From positions 1-64,000 of the forward strand of contig CALSRA010000020.1 of assembly GCA_943788635.1 (NCBI GenBank): 64,000 nt of DNA. The letters are read 5' to 3'. Of this stretch, positions 32,078 to 42,370 are shown piece after piece. The position numbers and the translations under genes were made by a program. Position 1 is the stretch's first letter. Every line of letters starts with the position of its first letter. The notes beneath the pieces were generated by a model. It had not been told where the DNA came from and ran no database searches. It saw only the letters and a program-made list of their open reading frames with translations. Origin of the DNA: an uncultured Alphaproteobacteria bacterium (GTDB lineage: Bacteria; Pseudomonadota; Alphaproteobacteria; UBA8366; GCA-2717185).

Positions 32078-32380
32078 CTAGGCGCCGTCGGCATTCTCGG
32101 GATGCCAGTGCCCCTTGCGCATGCGGGTCACAACGACGCTTCCGAATAAACCGCCGCTATTGAACGGGTCGCCAGCGGCAAAGGCTTCCGCCTGCTCGCG
32201 GCTGTCGACATTGACAATGAACATGCTGCCGGTGGCGGTTTCGCCGTCATCGGTCTGTGTTGCACCGGCAACGACGATGATGTTGGACTGGGTTTTCAGG
32301 TAATCCTGATGGGACGGGCGCAGCGATAGTCGCAGCTCGGTTGAATCCGGTTTGTCGACGCAGAATACAGCGTAAAACAT
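32078..32380 (-). CDS. YciI-family protein
   Basis: MFYAVFCVDKPDSTELRLSLRPSHQDYLKTQ...AGDPFNSGGLFGSVVVTRM. Confidence 0.88.
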   Translation of the reverse strand: MFYAVFCVDKPDSTELRLSLRPSHQDYLKTQSNIIVVAGATQTDDGETATGSMFIVNVDSREQAEAFAAGDPFNSGGLFGSVVVTRMRKGHWHPENADGA

Positions 32381-32446
32381 GAAGTTTTTCCTCCCTGGCA
32401 TTCCTGGATCGGTTGCAGTGGACTAAACCAACCCGCATCCACGCCG

Positions 32447-33451
32447 TCAATCGATGCCGGCAATTTCCCGTGCGAAAGGCCGGGACAAAAGCGTCTGAAT
32501 GGTCGTGCCGATATTGGCGCCATGATTCACAACCTGATCAACCGCCTCGCAGATCGGCATCTCGACGCCCAGTTGTGCCGCGAGCGCCGTGACCGCGCCG
32601 GCGGAAAACACGCCTTCGGTGACGGCGCGACGTTCCGCCATAATGTCGCTCAAACTGCGCCCTTCGCCCAAAGCAACGCCCAATGAAAAATTCCTGGACT
32701 GCATCGCGTTGCAGGTCAGCGTCAGGTCGCCCAACCCTGAAAGGCCCATCAGGGTTTCGGGACGCCCGCCCTTGGCGACGGCAAGGCGGGTAATTTCCGC
32801 CAGCCCCCTGGTGATGAGTGCCGCGCGGCCGTTATCGCCGAGACGGAGGCCCGAGACGATACCGCAGCCAATGGCGAGCACGTTCTTGACCGCGCCGCCA
32901 ACCTCCGCGCCGACCACATCGTCCGAAAGGTAGGGCCGGAAATGGGGTGCGCCGATCATCGCCATCACCTTTGTGCCTGTCTCCGGGTCCGTCGTGGCAA
33001 GCGTCACGGCGGTGGGAAGGTCACGGGCGACTTCCTGGGCAAAGGTCGGGCCGGAAAGCACGACGGGTTCAGCATGGGGCAGAACCTCGGTCAGGACTTC
33101 GCTCATCAACGCCTGGGTGCCCTGTTCGACGCCTTTGGCGCAAATAACGATAGGCATGCGCGCGGGCAGTGCATCGGCCATGCTTGCCGTGACGGTCCGC
33201 AGGAACTGTGCTGGAACGACCAGCAACAAGGCATCTGCGCCTGATACGGCCTCGGTCAGGTTACTGGTTGCGCGAATTCCAGGAACCAGCGGGACATCGG
33301 GCAGGTAGAGCGTATTCTCGCCTTTGGAATTAATTACGTCCGCGAGTTCCGGTTCCCGTACCCATAGTGTGGTTTCGTTATCCGCGCGTCGGGCGACACA
33401 GGCCAATGCTGTTCCCCAGGCGCCGGCGCCGATCACAGCGATACGGCTCAT
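32447..33451 (-). CDS. gpsA: Glycerol-3-phosphate dehydrogenase [NAD(P)+]
   Basis: [28 protein letters not shown]. Confidence 0.96.
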   Translation of the reverse strand: MSRIAVIGAGAWGTALACVARRADNETTLWVREPELADVINSKGENTLYLPDVPLVPGIRATSNLTEAVSGADALLLVVPAQFLRTVTASMADALPARMPIVICAKGVEQGTQALMSEVLTEVLPHAEPVVLSGPTFAQEVARDLPTAVTLATTDPETGTKVMAMIGAPHFRPYLSDDVVGAEVGGAVKNVLAIGCGIVSGLRLGDNGRAALITRGLAEITRLAVAKGGRPETLMGLSGLGDLTLTCNAMQSRNFSLGVALGEGRSLSDIMAERRAVTEGVFSAGAVTALAAQLGVEMPICEAVDQVVNHGANIGTTIQTLLSRPFAREIAGID

Positions 33452-34485
33452 GATGCGATCCTTTGTTTCAGTTCAGCCAGCGGCCAGCGTGGGCGCGGGA
33501 TGAACGATAAATCGTCCGTTAATCCCAGTCCAAGGCGCTCGACACCGGCCCATGCAATCATGGCGGCGTTGTCGGTGCAAAGGGCGGGGGGCGGCGCGAC
33601 GAACCGAAATCCGGTCTCGGCTGCCAGCGCTGTCAGGCTTTCCCGTATTGTGCCGTTTGCCGCGACGCCGCCAGCGACGACCAGCGTTCCGTTTGGACCA
33701 TGCTCAAGCCGGAACCGGTCGATGGCGTGCTGCGCCCGATCGACCAGAACCTCAGCAGCGGCAATCTGGAACGAGGCAGCGGCATCCGCGACATCGCTCT
33801 CGGAGAGTGTGTCCAGATTCGCGATGGTTCGGGAAACGGCGGTCTTGAGGCCGGAAAAGGAGAAATCGCAATCGTCGCGACCGCGCATCGGGCGTGGAAA
33901 GGCGAATCGGCGGGGGTCCCCGTTCCGGGCTGCTTTTTCGACCGACGGCCCCCCTGGATAGGGCAAGCCAAGCAGTTTCGCGGTCTTGTCGAAGGCTTCG
34001 CCGACGGCATCGTCGAGTGTTCCGCCGTATCGGGTATATTGCCCGGGGCCTTCGACAGCCAACAGCTCGCAATGCCCGCCGGAAACAAGCAGCAGCAGGT
34101 AGGGAAACGACACGTCGGCGGCCAGCCGGGCGGAAAGCGCGTGACCTTCAAGGTGGTTGACGGCGATCAGCGGCAGGTTATGGACAAGCGCAATGGCTTT
34201 CGCCGTCATCATACCCACCAGAACGCCGCCGATCAGGCCGGGCCCGCCGGTCGCGGCGATACCGTCCAGATCCGAAAACGTGACACCGGCTTCATTGATG
34301 GCGCGTTCAACGATGCCGTCGATATGATCCAGATGACTGCGGGCCGCGATTTCCGGCACCACGCCGCCATAGGGCCTGTGCTCTTCCAGTTGTGAGAAGA
34401 TGATGTTGGACAGTATGCGGCGGTCGCCGTCCACAACCGCGGCGGCGGTTTCGTCGCATGAGGATTCGATGCCAAGAACGATCAT
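33448..34485 (-). CDS. tsaD: tRNA N6-adenosine threonylcarbamoyltransferase TsaD
   Basis: [43 protein letters not shown]. Confidence 0.96.
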   Translation of the reverse strand: MIVLGIESSCDETAAAVVDGDRRILSNIIFSQLEEHRPYGGVVPEIAARSHLDHIDGIVERAINEAGVTFSDLDGIAATGGPGLIGGVLVGMMTAKAIALVHNLPLIAVNHLEGHALSARLAADVSFPYLLLLVSGGHCELLAVEGPGQYTRYGGTLDDAVGEAFDKTAKLLGLPYPGGPSVEKAARNGDPRRFAFPRPMRGRDDCDFSFSGLKTAVSRTIANLDTLSESDVADAAASFQIAAAEVLVDRAQHAIDRFRLEHGPNGTLVVAGGVAANGTIRESLTALAAETGFRFVAPPPALCTDNAAMIAWAGVERLGLGLTDDLSFIPRPRWPLAELKQRIAS

Positions 34486-34532
34486 AATGTGCCGGTTGTA
34501 ACGCGCGGCAGGGAAGGAAGAAACCGAATCTT

Positions 34533-34871
34533 TCAGGGTTTTCGGTCCGGCCGGTTTCCGGTTTGGGGTGACAGGCAGGCCTGCCAGTTCATTGCCCGGC
34601 CTTCTCGCTCTGCCGCCTGCCGCTCCGCCAGCAGTTTCTTGATATCATATCCCCGTCGGGCCAGTTCGTGCTCGGCCGGCGAACCCTTCTGCTTGCCCAG
34701 CAGGTAGTTTGTGCTGAAATGCCGGCGGGACGCCTCCAGCTCACCCAGAAACCGGTAATGCTGGTTCAGTAACTGTTCATCCGTAAAGACCGGGTAATTG
34801 TCCCGTGCCTTCAGCGCGATCACCAGACAGATGATGAACACAACAGTAATGGCCGCGATGATGATTGCCAT
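34533..34871 (-). CDS. Small hypothetical protein with one N-terminal TM helix
   Basis: [60 protein letters not shown]. Confidence 0.5.
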   Translation of the reverse strand: MAIIIAAITVVFIICLVIALKARDNYPVFTDEQLLNQHYRFLGELEASRRHFSTNYLLGKQKGSPAEHELARRGYDIKKLLAERQAAEREGRAMNWQACLSPQTGNRPDRKP

Positions 34872-35006
34872 GTCGTTGATTTTCCGCTGGCCGTGTCGGG
34901 TTTTCCGGCTTCTAGCATGGTGCTGTCGCCTTGTCCCGAACGAGGGCTGTGCCGCCTACACCGAAAAGCGCTTCCAGCGAGACACCGAAGCAGGTACAGA
35001 AGGGAT

Positions 35007-35918
35007 ATGACCGATATCTTGAAAATAGGCACCCGTGGGTCGCCGCTGGCACTGGTACAGGCGAACGATGTACGCGACCGCCTGCTTTCGCACTATACGG
35101 GGCTGGAGGTTGAGATCGTCGTCATCAAGACGACGGGTGATCAGGTGCAGGACCGGCCGCTCGCGGAAATTGGCGGAAAAGGTCTTTTCACAAAGGAGAT
35201 CGAGGAAGCCCTGTTCAGCGGCGATATCGATCTTGCCGTGCATTCCATGAAGGATGTCGAAACGCAACTGCCTGATGGCCTTGGCATTTCCACAATTCTG
35301 CCACGCGAAGACCCGCGCGACGCCTTTATTTCAAAACGGGCGGCGAGCCTGGCCGATCTTCCGGCTGGCGCCGTGATCGGGACGTCCTCGCTGCGGCGAC
35401 AGGCACTGGTGCGCCACGCCCGGCCTGACCTGGAAGTGGTCCCGTTGCGGGGCAATGTCGAAACCCGGCTGCGCAAACTGGAAGATGGCGAAATTGACGC
35501 GACATTTCTCGCCTATGCCGGCCTGCGTCGGTTGGGCAAGGCCGATGTCGCGACGCAACTGATGGACCCGGCGGAGATGCTTCCCGCTGTGGCGCAGGGG
35601 GCGGTTGGTATTGAAATCCGGAGCAGCGACTTGCTCGTGCGGGAATATCTTCGTCCTCTCAATCATGCCGATACGGCACGGCGAGTCCTGGCGGAACGGG
35701 CAATGTTGGCCGAACTGGACGGATCGTGCCGAACGCCGATCGCTGCTTTGGCTGAATTCACCGGCCCGGATACGCTGTGGCTGCGCGGCCTGGTCGCCAG
35801 CCAGGATGGGCGCACGGTGCATGAGGTGACGCGCAGTGCGCCTGCTGCAGAGGCAGAGGAAATGGGGATTGACGCGGGCCGCACATTGCGTGAGCAGATT
35901 GGCCCGGACTTTTTTTGA
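35007..35918 (+). CDS. hemC: Hydroxymethylbilane synthase
   Basis: LKIGTRGSPLALVQAND, HSMKDVETQLP, GTSSLRRQALV. Confidence 0.96.
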   Translation: MTDILKIGTRGSPLALVQANDVRDRLLSHYTGLEVEIVVIKTTGDQVQDRPLAEIGGKGLFTKEIEEALFSGDIDLAVHSMKDVETQLPDGLGISTILPREDPRDAFISKRAASLADLPAGAVIGTSSLRRQALVRHARPDLEVVPLRGNVETRLRKLEDGEIDATFLAYAGLRRLGKADVATQLMDPAEMLPAVAQGAVGIEIRSSDLLVREYLRPLNHADTARRVLAERAMLAELDGSCRTPIAALAEFTGPDTLWLRGLVASQDGRTVHEVTRSAPAAEAEEMGIDAGRTLREQIGPDFF

Positions 35919-35945
35919 CGAGATGTTACAGATCGGGAGGATTGC

Positions 35946-36665
35946 ATTCGCGCGCTCGTAACCAGACCGACAGAAGATTCCATGACCCTCATCGCGGAAC
36001 TGGAGCGGCGGGGGGTGGAGGTCTTTACGTCTCCGATGCTGACAATTGCCCTGAAAAGGGTGCCGGAACTGAGCCTTGAGGGCATACAGGGAATTATATT
36101 CACGTCTGCGAATGGTGTTCGCGCTTTTTCGAAAGCGTCGATGCGGCGCGACCTGCCGGTTTTCGCCGTGGGCGAGCGTACCGCCACAGTTGCACGTGAG
36201 GCGCAGTTTATTGATGTTGAAAGTGCCAATGGCGATGTCGACAGTCTGGTCCAAGTTGTGATGGCCCGTTGTATCCCGGAGGCGGGCGCCTTTCTGCACC
36301 CGGCGGGGTCGGCGGTTGCCGGTGATCTGGCAGGGCAGCTGGGCGCTGCGGGGTTTGCCGTGCGTCGTGCTGAAATTTATGAATCCCGGCCGGCTACAGC
36401 ATTGACGGGTGAAGTGCAGACAGCGCTTGCGGATCATGAACTGGACGTGGCTCTGTTTTATTCACCGCGGTCGGCATCGACATTTGTTACCCTTGTGAAA
36501 GGCGTTGGGCTTGAAAAGGCATGCGAAAGTCTTGAAGTTCTTTGTTTGAGTAAGGCCGTTGCCGAGGCGGCCGACCCGATTATGTGGCGACGTGTTATGG
36601 TCGCTCCCCGTCCAACCCAGGACGCCCTTCTCGAAACCCTCGACGAAAGGCTGCGTAAGCAATGA
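35946..36665 (+). CDS. hemD: Uroporphyrinogen-III synthase, probable AUU start
   Basis: (I)RALVTRPTEDSMTLIAELERRGVEVFTSPMLTI...; follows hemC; SD-like GGGAGG 5 nt upstream of ATT. Confidence 0.85.
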   Translation: MRALVTRPTEDSMTLIAELERRGVEVFTSPMLTIALKRVPELSLEGIQGIIFTSANGVRAFSKASMRRDLPVFAVGERTATVAREAQFIDVESANGDVDSLVQVVMARCIPEAGAFLHPAGSAVAGDLAGQLGAAGFAVRRAEIYESRPATALTGEVQTALADHELDVALFYSPRSASTFVTLVKGVGLEKACESLEVLCLSKAVAEAADPIMWRRVMVAPRPTQDALLETLDERLRKQ

Positions 36666-38020
36666 CCGAAGACGGCGATACCCCGCAACAAGATGATCCC
36701 TTTCCGGACGCGTCGTCCGTTATTGATGCCTTTGGTGGCGTGCGGCCGATGGCGACGCGGCTTGGTGTGGCGGCAACGACGATCCAGGGCTGGAAGAGCC
36801 GAGGCAATATTCCTGACGCACGGCGCCAGGAAGTGCGGGATGTGGCCGCTGCCGCAGGCATTGACCTGTCGGACCTGCCAGCGATAGCGCCCGCGCAGGC
36901 TGTTCCCGAGTCAGAAGAGGATGCCGTACCGGCCGCCGTAGAAATTAATCCGGCAGCGGAAGAGGATATCCCGGCCGATCCGTCCCCGGCGGTGCCTGCG
37001 GAAAAGCCCGGTGGCCGAGGCGTGGCCTGGCTGGCGTTGGTGGCCGCTGTCGCGGTGGGCGCTGCCCTCTATACGCAACCGAAATGGTCGCCGCTGGTGT
37101 ATGGCGAACCCGCAGCGTCGGCACAAACGGTGCCATCAGCGTTGCTTGCGCGGCTTGATGCGCTGGAAGCCAGACCGGCACCACCGCCGCTGGATCCCGT
37201 GGTGGCACGGCTGGATGCGCTCGATGCCGCGCTGCGCAATTTGCCTGACACGCCTGAGGCGGGGCCGGATCTGTCTCTCAGAATTGACGAACATGCCGCC
37301 GGGCTGGCGCAAACGGGTGCGCAGATTGACGGTCTGTCATCAAAACTCGATGAAGCGGCGCAGGGAACGAAGACAGCGCTTGCGGACGTCGAGGAAGATT
37401 TGCGCGGTGAAGTCGCATCATTGCGCGACGAATTTGCGGTACTGAGTGATCAACTGGAGGATTTGCGAGGCCGCAATGCCGCAGCGACAGGGCGGACGAC
37501 CGGTCTCGCGCTGGCCGTGGTTTCGCTGGAACAGTCGGTTGTCGCCGGTGACCCTTACGGCAACGTGCTGGCCGCAGTTGAACGTTTGTCGGATGGCGAC
37601 GTGAATGTCGCCGATGCCGTCACGGCACTCAAAGCTGACGCTGGGACAGGCATTCCGACAAGGGCCGCACTCGAACAACAGTTTGCCATGCTCGCACCGA
37701 CGCTTGGGGAACCCTTATGGGCGAATACCGGCGTATCCTGGGCCGACCGGATTCTGGCGCGGGTGGATTCAATGGTATCCGTGCGACGGGTTGAAGATGC
37801 TTCCGGCAATGCGCTGCCGGCGCGGCAGGCGGAACAGGCAGTTGCTGCCGGGGATCTGGCACAGGCTGTTGCCGCCCTGGCCGATACCACAGGGCCCGCC
37901 GCCGACTGGGTGCGGGATGCCGAACGTCGGATTAACGCTGAAAACGCGGTTGCCGCGCTTCGATTATATGCGGTCGAGATGCTAGGTAAAGGGTTGCCTG
38001 ATGCAGGGGCGCCGCAATGA
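36662..38020 (+). CDS. Alphaproteobacterial Mic60/mitofilin-like membrane protein with N-terminal HTH-like domain
   Basis: hemC-hemD-X-hemY synteny, TM segment GVAWLALVAAVAVGAALY, coiled-coil middle, C-terminal mitofilin-like region; N-terminus IDAFGGVRPMATRLGVAATTIQGWKSRGNIP. Confidence 0.75.
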   Translation: MTEDGDTPQQDDPFPDASSVIDAFGGVRPMATRLGVAATTIQGWKSRGNIPDARRQEVRDVAAAAGIDLSDLPAIAPAQAVPESEEDAVPAAVEINPAAEEDIPADPSPAVPAEKPGGRGVAWLALVAAVAVGAALYTQPKWSPLVYGEPAASAQTVPSALLARLDALEARPAPPPLDPVVARLDALDAALRNLPDTPEAGPDLSLRIDEHAAGLAQTGAQIDGLSSKLDEAAQGTKTALADVEEDLRGEVASLRDEFAVLSDQLEDLRGRNAAATGRTTGLALAVVSLEQSVVAGDPYGNVLAAVERLSDGDVNVADAVTALKADAGTGIPTRAALEQQFAMLAPTLGEPLWANTGVSWADRILARVDSMVSVRRVEDASGNALPARQAEQAVAAGDLAQAVAALADTTGPAADWVRDAERRINAENAVAALRLYAVEMLGKGLPDAGAPQ

Positions 38021-39369
38021 TTCGCTGGATTTTCATCTTTGTCCTGATCGGCATCTTCGTCATTGTTGCCGTCTGGTTCGCAGAACATCCCGGTCGCGTC
38101 GGTATTGAAATTGCGGGCCTTCAAATTCAGACCGAAGCGGGTATTTTCGTTGTTGCTCTCGTTCTTTTTGCGATCGTTTCGGCGATTTTGTACCGGCTGT
38201 GGCGGTTTATCCGGCGCGCGCCCGGTGGGCTGTTGGATCACCGCCGGTCAAACCGGCGGCAACGCGGATACCAGGCATTGACCCAGGGTATGGTGGCGGT
38301 TGCGGCAGGTGATGCGGGAGAAGCGCGGAAGTTTGCCCGTCAAGCAGAATCGTTGTTGAACGACCCGCCGCTGACGATGTTGCTGTCGGCGCAGGCCGCC
38401 CAGCTTGAAGGCGATGAAGATGCGGCGCGCCGGTATTTCGAAGAAATGCTGGAAAACCCGGAAATGGCGTTTTTGGGTACACGCGGGCTGCTGATGCAGG
38501 CGGTGCGCGCCGAGGACAATGCCGAAGCGTTGCGACTTGCGGAAAGCGCTTTCCGGTTGCGGCCGAATACGCCCTGGGTTCTGCGCCGAATGTTCGATTT
38601 GCAGGTTGGTGCCCGTAAATGGGCCGACGCGAACCAGACGGTACAGCGCGCGGTCCGAATCGGCGTTGTCGATGCGGAGACCGGCCGCCGCCAGCGGGCG
38701 GTGATCGCCGTGGCGTTGAGCGATGAAGCCAGCGCGGCAGGGGATGCGTCCGCTGCGCTGAAACAGGCGCGCGTGGCACAGGATCTTGTGCCGGGGCTTG
38801 TGCCAGCGACGGTTGCCCTTATCCGGTGTCTTGCCGCTTCCGACAAAATGCGGCGGGCTGTGAAAGCTGCCGAGGCTGCCTGGTCTGCGGGGCCGCATCC
38901 GGACCTGGCTGCGGCGTTTGACGGGCTGGGCGATGAGAACGAGGCGCCACTTGATCGTGTAAAACGGTTCCAGCGGCTTTGCAGCTTTCGCCCCGAACAC
39001 AGCGAAAGCCACTATGCCCTGGCGGAAGCGTCGCTTGCGGCGCATCTCTGGGGTGAGGCGCGCCGGCATCTCGAAGCAACCGGTGGCGATAACCCAACGG
39101 CCCGTCATTGCCGGTTGATGGCTGAGCTGGAAGAAAAGGAAACCGGCAATCTGGAAGTAACCCGTCAATGGCTTGACCGGGCCGTTGCCGCGCCGCAGGG
39201 CGAGTCCTGGTATTGCAATGAATGTGGCTCGATTGCAGGGCATTGGACACCGGGCTGCAACAGCTGTGGGGCGTTTGACGGCCTGGAATGGCAGTTGCCG
39301 CCTGGCGTGGTGGCGTTGCCGCCAGCCGCCATCGTGCCGGCACTCACAGCGTCGGACACAGAAAAATAG
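38017..39369 (+). CDS. hemY: HemY-N domain protein with TPR-like repeats and C-terminal zinc-ribbon-like motif
   Basis: N-terminal TM pair, TPR-like body, WYCNECGSIAGHWTPGCNSCGAFDGLEW. Confidence 0.88.
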   Translation: MIRWIFIFVLIGIFVIVAVWFAEHPGRVGIEIAGLQIQTEAGIFVVALVLFAIVSAILYRLWRFIRRAPGGLLDHRRSNRRQRGYQALTQGMVAVAAGDAGEARKFARQAESLLNDPPLTMLLSAQAAQLEGDEDAARRYFEEMLENPEMAFLGTRGLLMQAVRAEDNAEALRLAESAFRLRPNTPWVLRRMFDLQVGARKWADANQTVQRAVRIGVVDAETGRRQRAVIAVALSDEASAAGDASAALKQARVAQDLVPGLVPATVALIRCLAASDKMRRAVKAAEAAWSAGPHPDLAAAFDGLGDENEAPLDRVKRFQRLCSFRPEHSESHYALAEASLAAHLWGEARRHLEATGGDNPTARHCRLMAELEEKETGNLEVTRQWLDRAVAAPQGESWYCNECGSIAGHWTPGCNSCGAFDGLEWQLPPGVVALPPAAIVPALTASDTEK

Positions 39370-39584
39370 GCCGGCATCGTATGAAATGCCGGCCCTCAGG
39401 ATCAGGGAGAAGACAACAGCGTGTGAACTGTTAGACGTACATTATCGTGATCGGCTGGTTGACGCTGTGACCGGAATCACTGGAACACCATTTATTAGTG
39501 AATTTCGGTCGAAAATGATTTTTTTACAGGATCACCTGCAGGCTTGCGTTGTCGAACGACCCAGCCTATTTTGCGCGCCGACGT

Positions 39585-39660
39585 GCCGCCTTAGCTCAGC
39601 TGGTAGAGCATCGCATTCGTAATGCGGGGGTCGGGTGTTCAAGTCACCCAGGCGGCACCA
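39585..39660 (+). tRNA. tRNA-Thr(CGT), CCA encoded
   Basis: GCCGCCT...AGGCGGC acceptor stem, TTCGTAA anticodon loop, GTTCAAGTC T-arm, terminal ACCA; 76 nt. Confidence 0.95.
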
Positions 39661-39668
39661 TTTCTTTC

Positions 39669-39705
39669 AAAGGCTTAGCGGGAAATCGCTGAGCCTTTTG
39701 TTTTT
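39669..39705 (+). terminator. Rho-independent terminator after tRNA-Thr
   Basis: AAAGGCTTAGCG-GGAAAT-CGCTGAGCCTTT 12-bp stem followed by TTGTTTTT. Confidence 0.85.
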
Positions 39706-39764
39706 CAGGTTAGTAAAAGCGACCGCGCTGCCATGGTGGCGTTTACCCGGTTGCGCTGTTCCCT

Positions 39765-40916
39765 TTATGACGCTCGACGGTCGGTTGGCAGCTCGACGCT
39801 ATACAGTGTGGTCAGGCCGTCGAACAATTCTACGAACTGGGTGTGGCGCATTTGGGCGCCGTACTGTTCCACATACCATTTCCAAAGATTGACGCTATGG
39901 GTCGCGACGGAGACATGGGCTGCGAGGCCAAGGTATGAATTTTCCGCATTCTCCAGAAAGTTCATGAATGTCTGTGGCTGATCTTTCTCCACAAACATAT
40001 TGTAACTCTTCTCATACGAATCGATCACATGGTTCGCAGCAATATAACCTTCCCGCATTTTGGATCGCAGCAAACCCCGGCGGGCAATAATGTTCTTCTG
40101 CTGGTCGTCCGACAATTGGATATAGTCTATTGGAAAACACAATTCACTGTGCCCAACCCATTGGAAAAGCGTCTTCAGTTTTTCGACAAGGTCCCCGAAA
40201 CGGACCTGATAATAGCAGACGGCTTTCCAGGCGAAGAAAATTTCGGGTGCTGTTTCCGGCGGAATCTGCATTGCCTTGACGAAGGGTTCGATTCCTTCGA
40301 TATCCTGGGCCTGCCAGATCTTTGTCAAAAAGCGTTCGACATATTGTTCGCGCGCCTGATTGTCCTTCCCGTCCCCCGCGCCGCCCAGCGCCATGGCGAC
40401 CAGCTTTGAAATTTTCTCCCGGATCGGCACCCGAATCTTGTCCCACTCCGCCGCAGATATCGCGAAATAGGCCGGGTTTATATCCGCATCGATACCGGCC
40501 TGCTCCGCGCGGCTGCGGAACAGGAACGGGTCAAGGCTGTGCATTGAATCAAGCAGGGTGAGCAGCCCCATATCCCTGTCGATCCGCTCCAGTATTTCCG
40601 GTGTCGGTGTGTCGCTGGAAATCTTGAATAAAAGTGCCTTGTAGAAACCGCTATCGCTGAAACTGACTGATTCGCCACCGTCATAGGGATTGTCGAAATC
40701 ATATGGGAAGTAGACTGTCGTGCTGACATGCATCGACTGCCGCGCAGTGGGAAGCGCCTTTTCATATCGTTTGAGGAGGACAGACTTGTTCAGGATGTCG
40801 GTGACAAAAAGAGTGCCGACGAGATCATCCTTCGGGATCGATTTGCTGATCGCATAACAATCCAGCGAAATGGCCCGGCCTGATTCGATCATGTTGCGAA
40901 GTTGGGAACGATCCAT
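39765..40916 (-). CDS. Hypothetical protein, 383 aa, no recognised domain
   Basis: Long ORF with normal coding character, beside tRNA-Thr. Confidence 0.65.
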   Translation of the reverse strand: MDRSQLRNMIESGRAISLDCYAISKSIPKDDLVGTLFVTDILNKSVLLKRYEKALPTARQSMHVSTTVYFPYDFDNPYDGGESVSFSDSGFYKALLFKISSDTPTPEILERIDRDMGLLTLLDSMHSLDPFLFRSRAEQAGIDADINPAYFAISAAEWDKIRVPIREKISKLVAMALGGAGDGKDNQAREQYVERFLTKIWQAQDIEGIEPFVKAMQIPPETAPEIFFAWKAVCYYQVRFGDLVEKLKTLFQWVGHSELCFPIDYIQLSDDQQKNIIARRGLLRSKMREGYIAANHVIDSYEKSYNMFVEKDQPQTFMNFLENAENSYLGLAAHVSVATHSVNLWKWYVEQYGAQMRHTQFVELFDGLTTLYSVELPTDRRAS

Positions 40917-41452
40917 GGATTGATTACGTCGCCCTAATGAGTAAGGCCGTTAACGCCGATAAAAGGTACAGGGTCATCGCGTTTTGTTCCGAGGTGAAGA
41001 TCGTTCAATATATCCGACCCGTTCGATCACGGGTTTGATAAAGATCGCTATGTTTTCCTGCATTCAGGATGCATACGTTTCGAAATTCCCCACCCGATTG
41101 CCGGCAAAATCAGTGGTTCCGCGAAATCGGAAGCACTGCGGAAGGGCCACCGGGAAACGACAAACTTACTTTCTGGGAGCTTGGGCTCAGAATGGTTACT
41201 GCATCATTAACATGATACCGCGAATGCTCGCGCCAATTGGGCAAACCGATTGGACGAAAAAGTAAACCATGTGGCGGCGCCTTTTGGTCTCGAAAGTGCT
41301 GGTTCCCAGACACGCCGGAGTGTCGATGTCCATTGGTCCCGTTAGAAACCGGGCTGTAATGACAGCATGTCCCGTTACATGATATTTGTTTGCGGATGCC
41401 GTATCACTGATCCGGTGTTGCCAAGAAACCGTCAAATAGGGATTGCATACAT

Positions 41453-42370
41453 ATGCCGCGCGTAGCCTGTATCGGTGAATGCATGCTGGAACTCAGTGGC
41501 GTGGACAACCGCGCGATGACGCTGTCCTACGGCGGTGATACCCTGAACACGGCGGTATATCTGTCCCGGCTTGGGGTCGAAACCGATTACGTTACCGCGC
41601 TTGGTAACGATCCTTACAGTGACTGGATGCTGGGGCAATGGCAGGCCGAAGGGCTGGGAACTGAACTGGTCGTCCGGGCGGCGAACCGGGTGCCGGGACT
41701 GTATGCGATCCGCACCGAAGCAGGCGGGGAGCGGCAGTTTTTCTATTGGCGGGATCAGGCGCCGGTGCGGGATCTTTTTTCGTTTCCCGAATCCGCCGAC
41801 CTGGCAGCGCGTCTTTGTGCGTATGACTATATTTACCTGAGCGGAATTACCCTTTCGCTGTTCGGCCCTGAAGACCGGGCCCGATTATTCGAAACGCTGG
41901 ACGCGGCGCGGGCGAAGGGTGCCAAAATCATGTTCGATACGAATTACCGGCCGCGCGGCTGGACGGATTCTGCCGCCGCGCGTCAGGCCATGACGGATAT
42001 TCTGGCGCGGACCGATCTGGCGGCCCCAACATTCAGCGATGATATACAGGTTTTCGGTGATGCGAATGCCGATGCCTGTGCTGGTCGTCTGCATGCAACG
42101 GGTGTTGCAGAAGTTGTCGTGAAGCTCGACGCCGAGGGCGCCCTTGTATCATCTGGTGGGCACAGGGAAAGCGTTGCGACGGTTCCGCGTATCGATCCGG
42201 TGGATACCAGTGCGGCCGGTGATTCCTTCAATGCTGGATATCTGGCGGCGCGGCTGTCCGGGGAAACCCCGGTAGCTGCCGCGCGCGCGGGGCACTGGCT
42301 CGCTGGCGAAGTTATCATGTATCGGGGCGCGATCATTCCGCGTGAAGCCATGCCGGGAGGGCAAGAATGA
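41453..42370 (+). CDS. kdgK: PfkB-family sugar kinase, probable 2-keto-3-deoxygluconate kinase
   Basis: IGECMLELSG, YGGDTLNTAVYLSRLG, DTSAAGDSFNAGYLAARL; next to eda. Confidence 0.86.
   Translation: MPRVACIGECMLELSGVDNRAMTLSYGGDTLNTAVYLSRLGVETDYVTALGNDPYSDWMLGQWQAEGLGTELVVRAANRVPGLYAIRTEAGGERQFFYWRDQAPVRDLFSFPESADLAARLCAYDYIYLSGITLSLFGPEDRARLFETLDAARAKGAKIMFDTNYRPRGWTDSAAARQAMTDILARTDLAAPTFSDDIQVFGDANADACAGRLHATGVAEVVVKLDAEGALVSSGGHRESVATVPRIDPVDTSAAGDSFNAGYLAARLSGETPVAAARAGHWLAGEVIMYRGAIIPREAMPGGQE

Noticed and set aside
35331-36437. Minus-strand ORF of 368 aa opposite hemC/hemD
   Set aside because: Antisense to two well-supported conserved genes; low-complexity Arg/His-rich translation typical of shadow ORFs in GC-rich DNA.
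38248-39243. Minus-strand ORF of 331 aa opposite hemY
   Set aside because: Shadow ORF in a GC-rich gene; no family resemblance.
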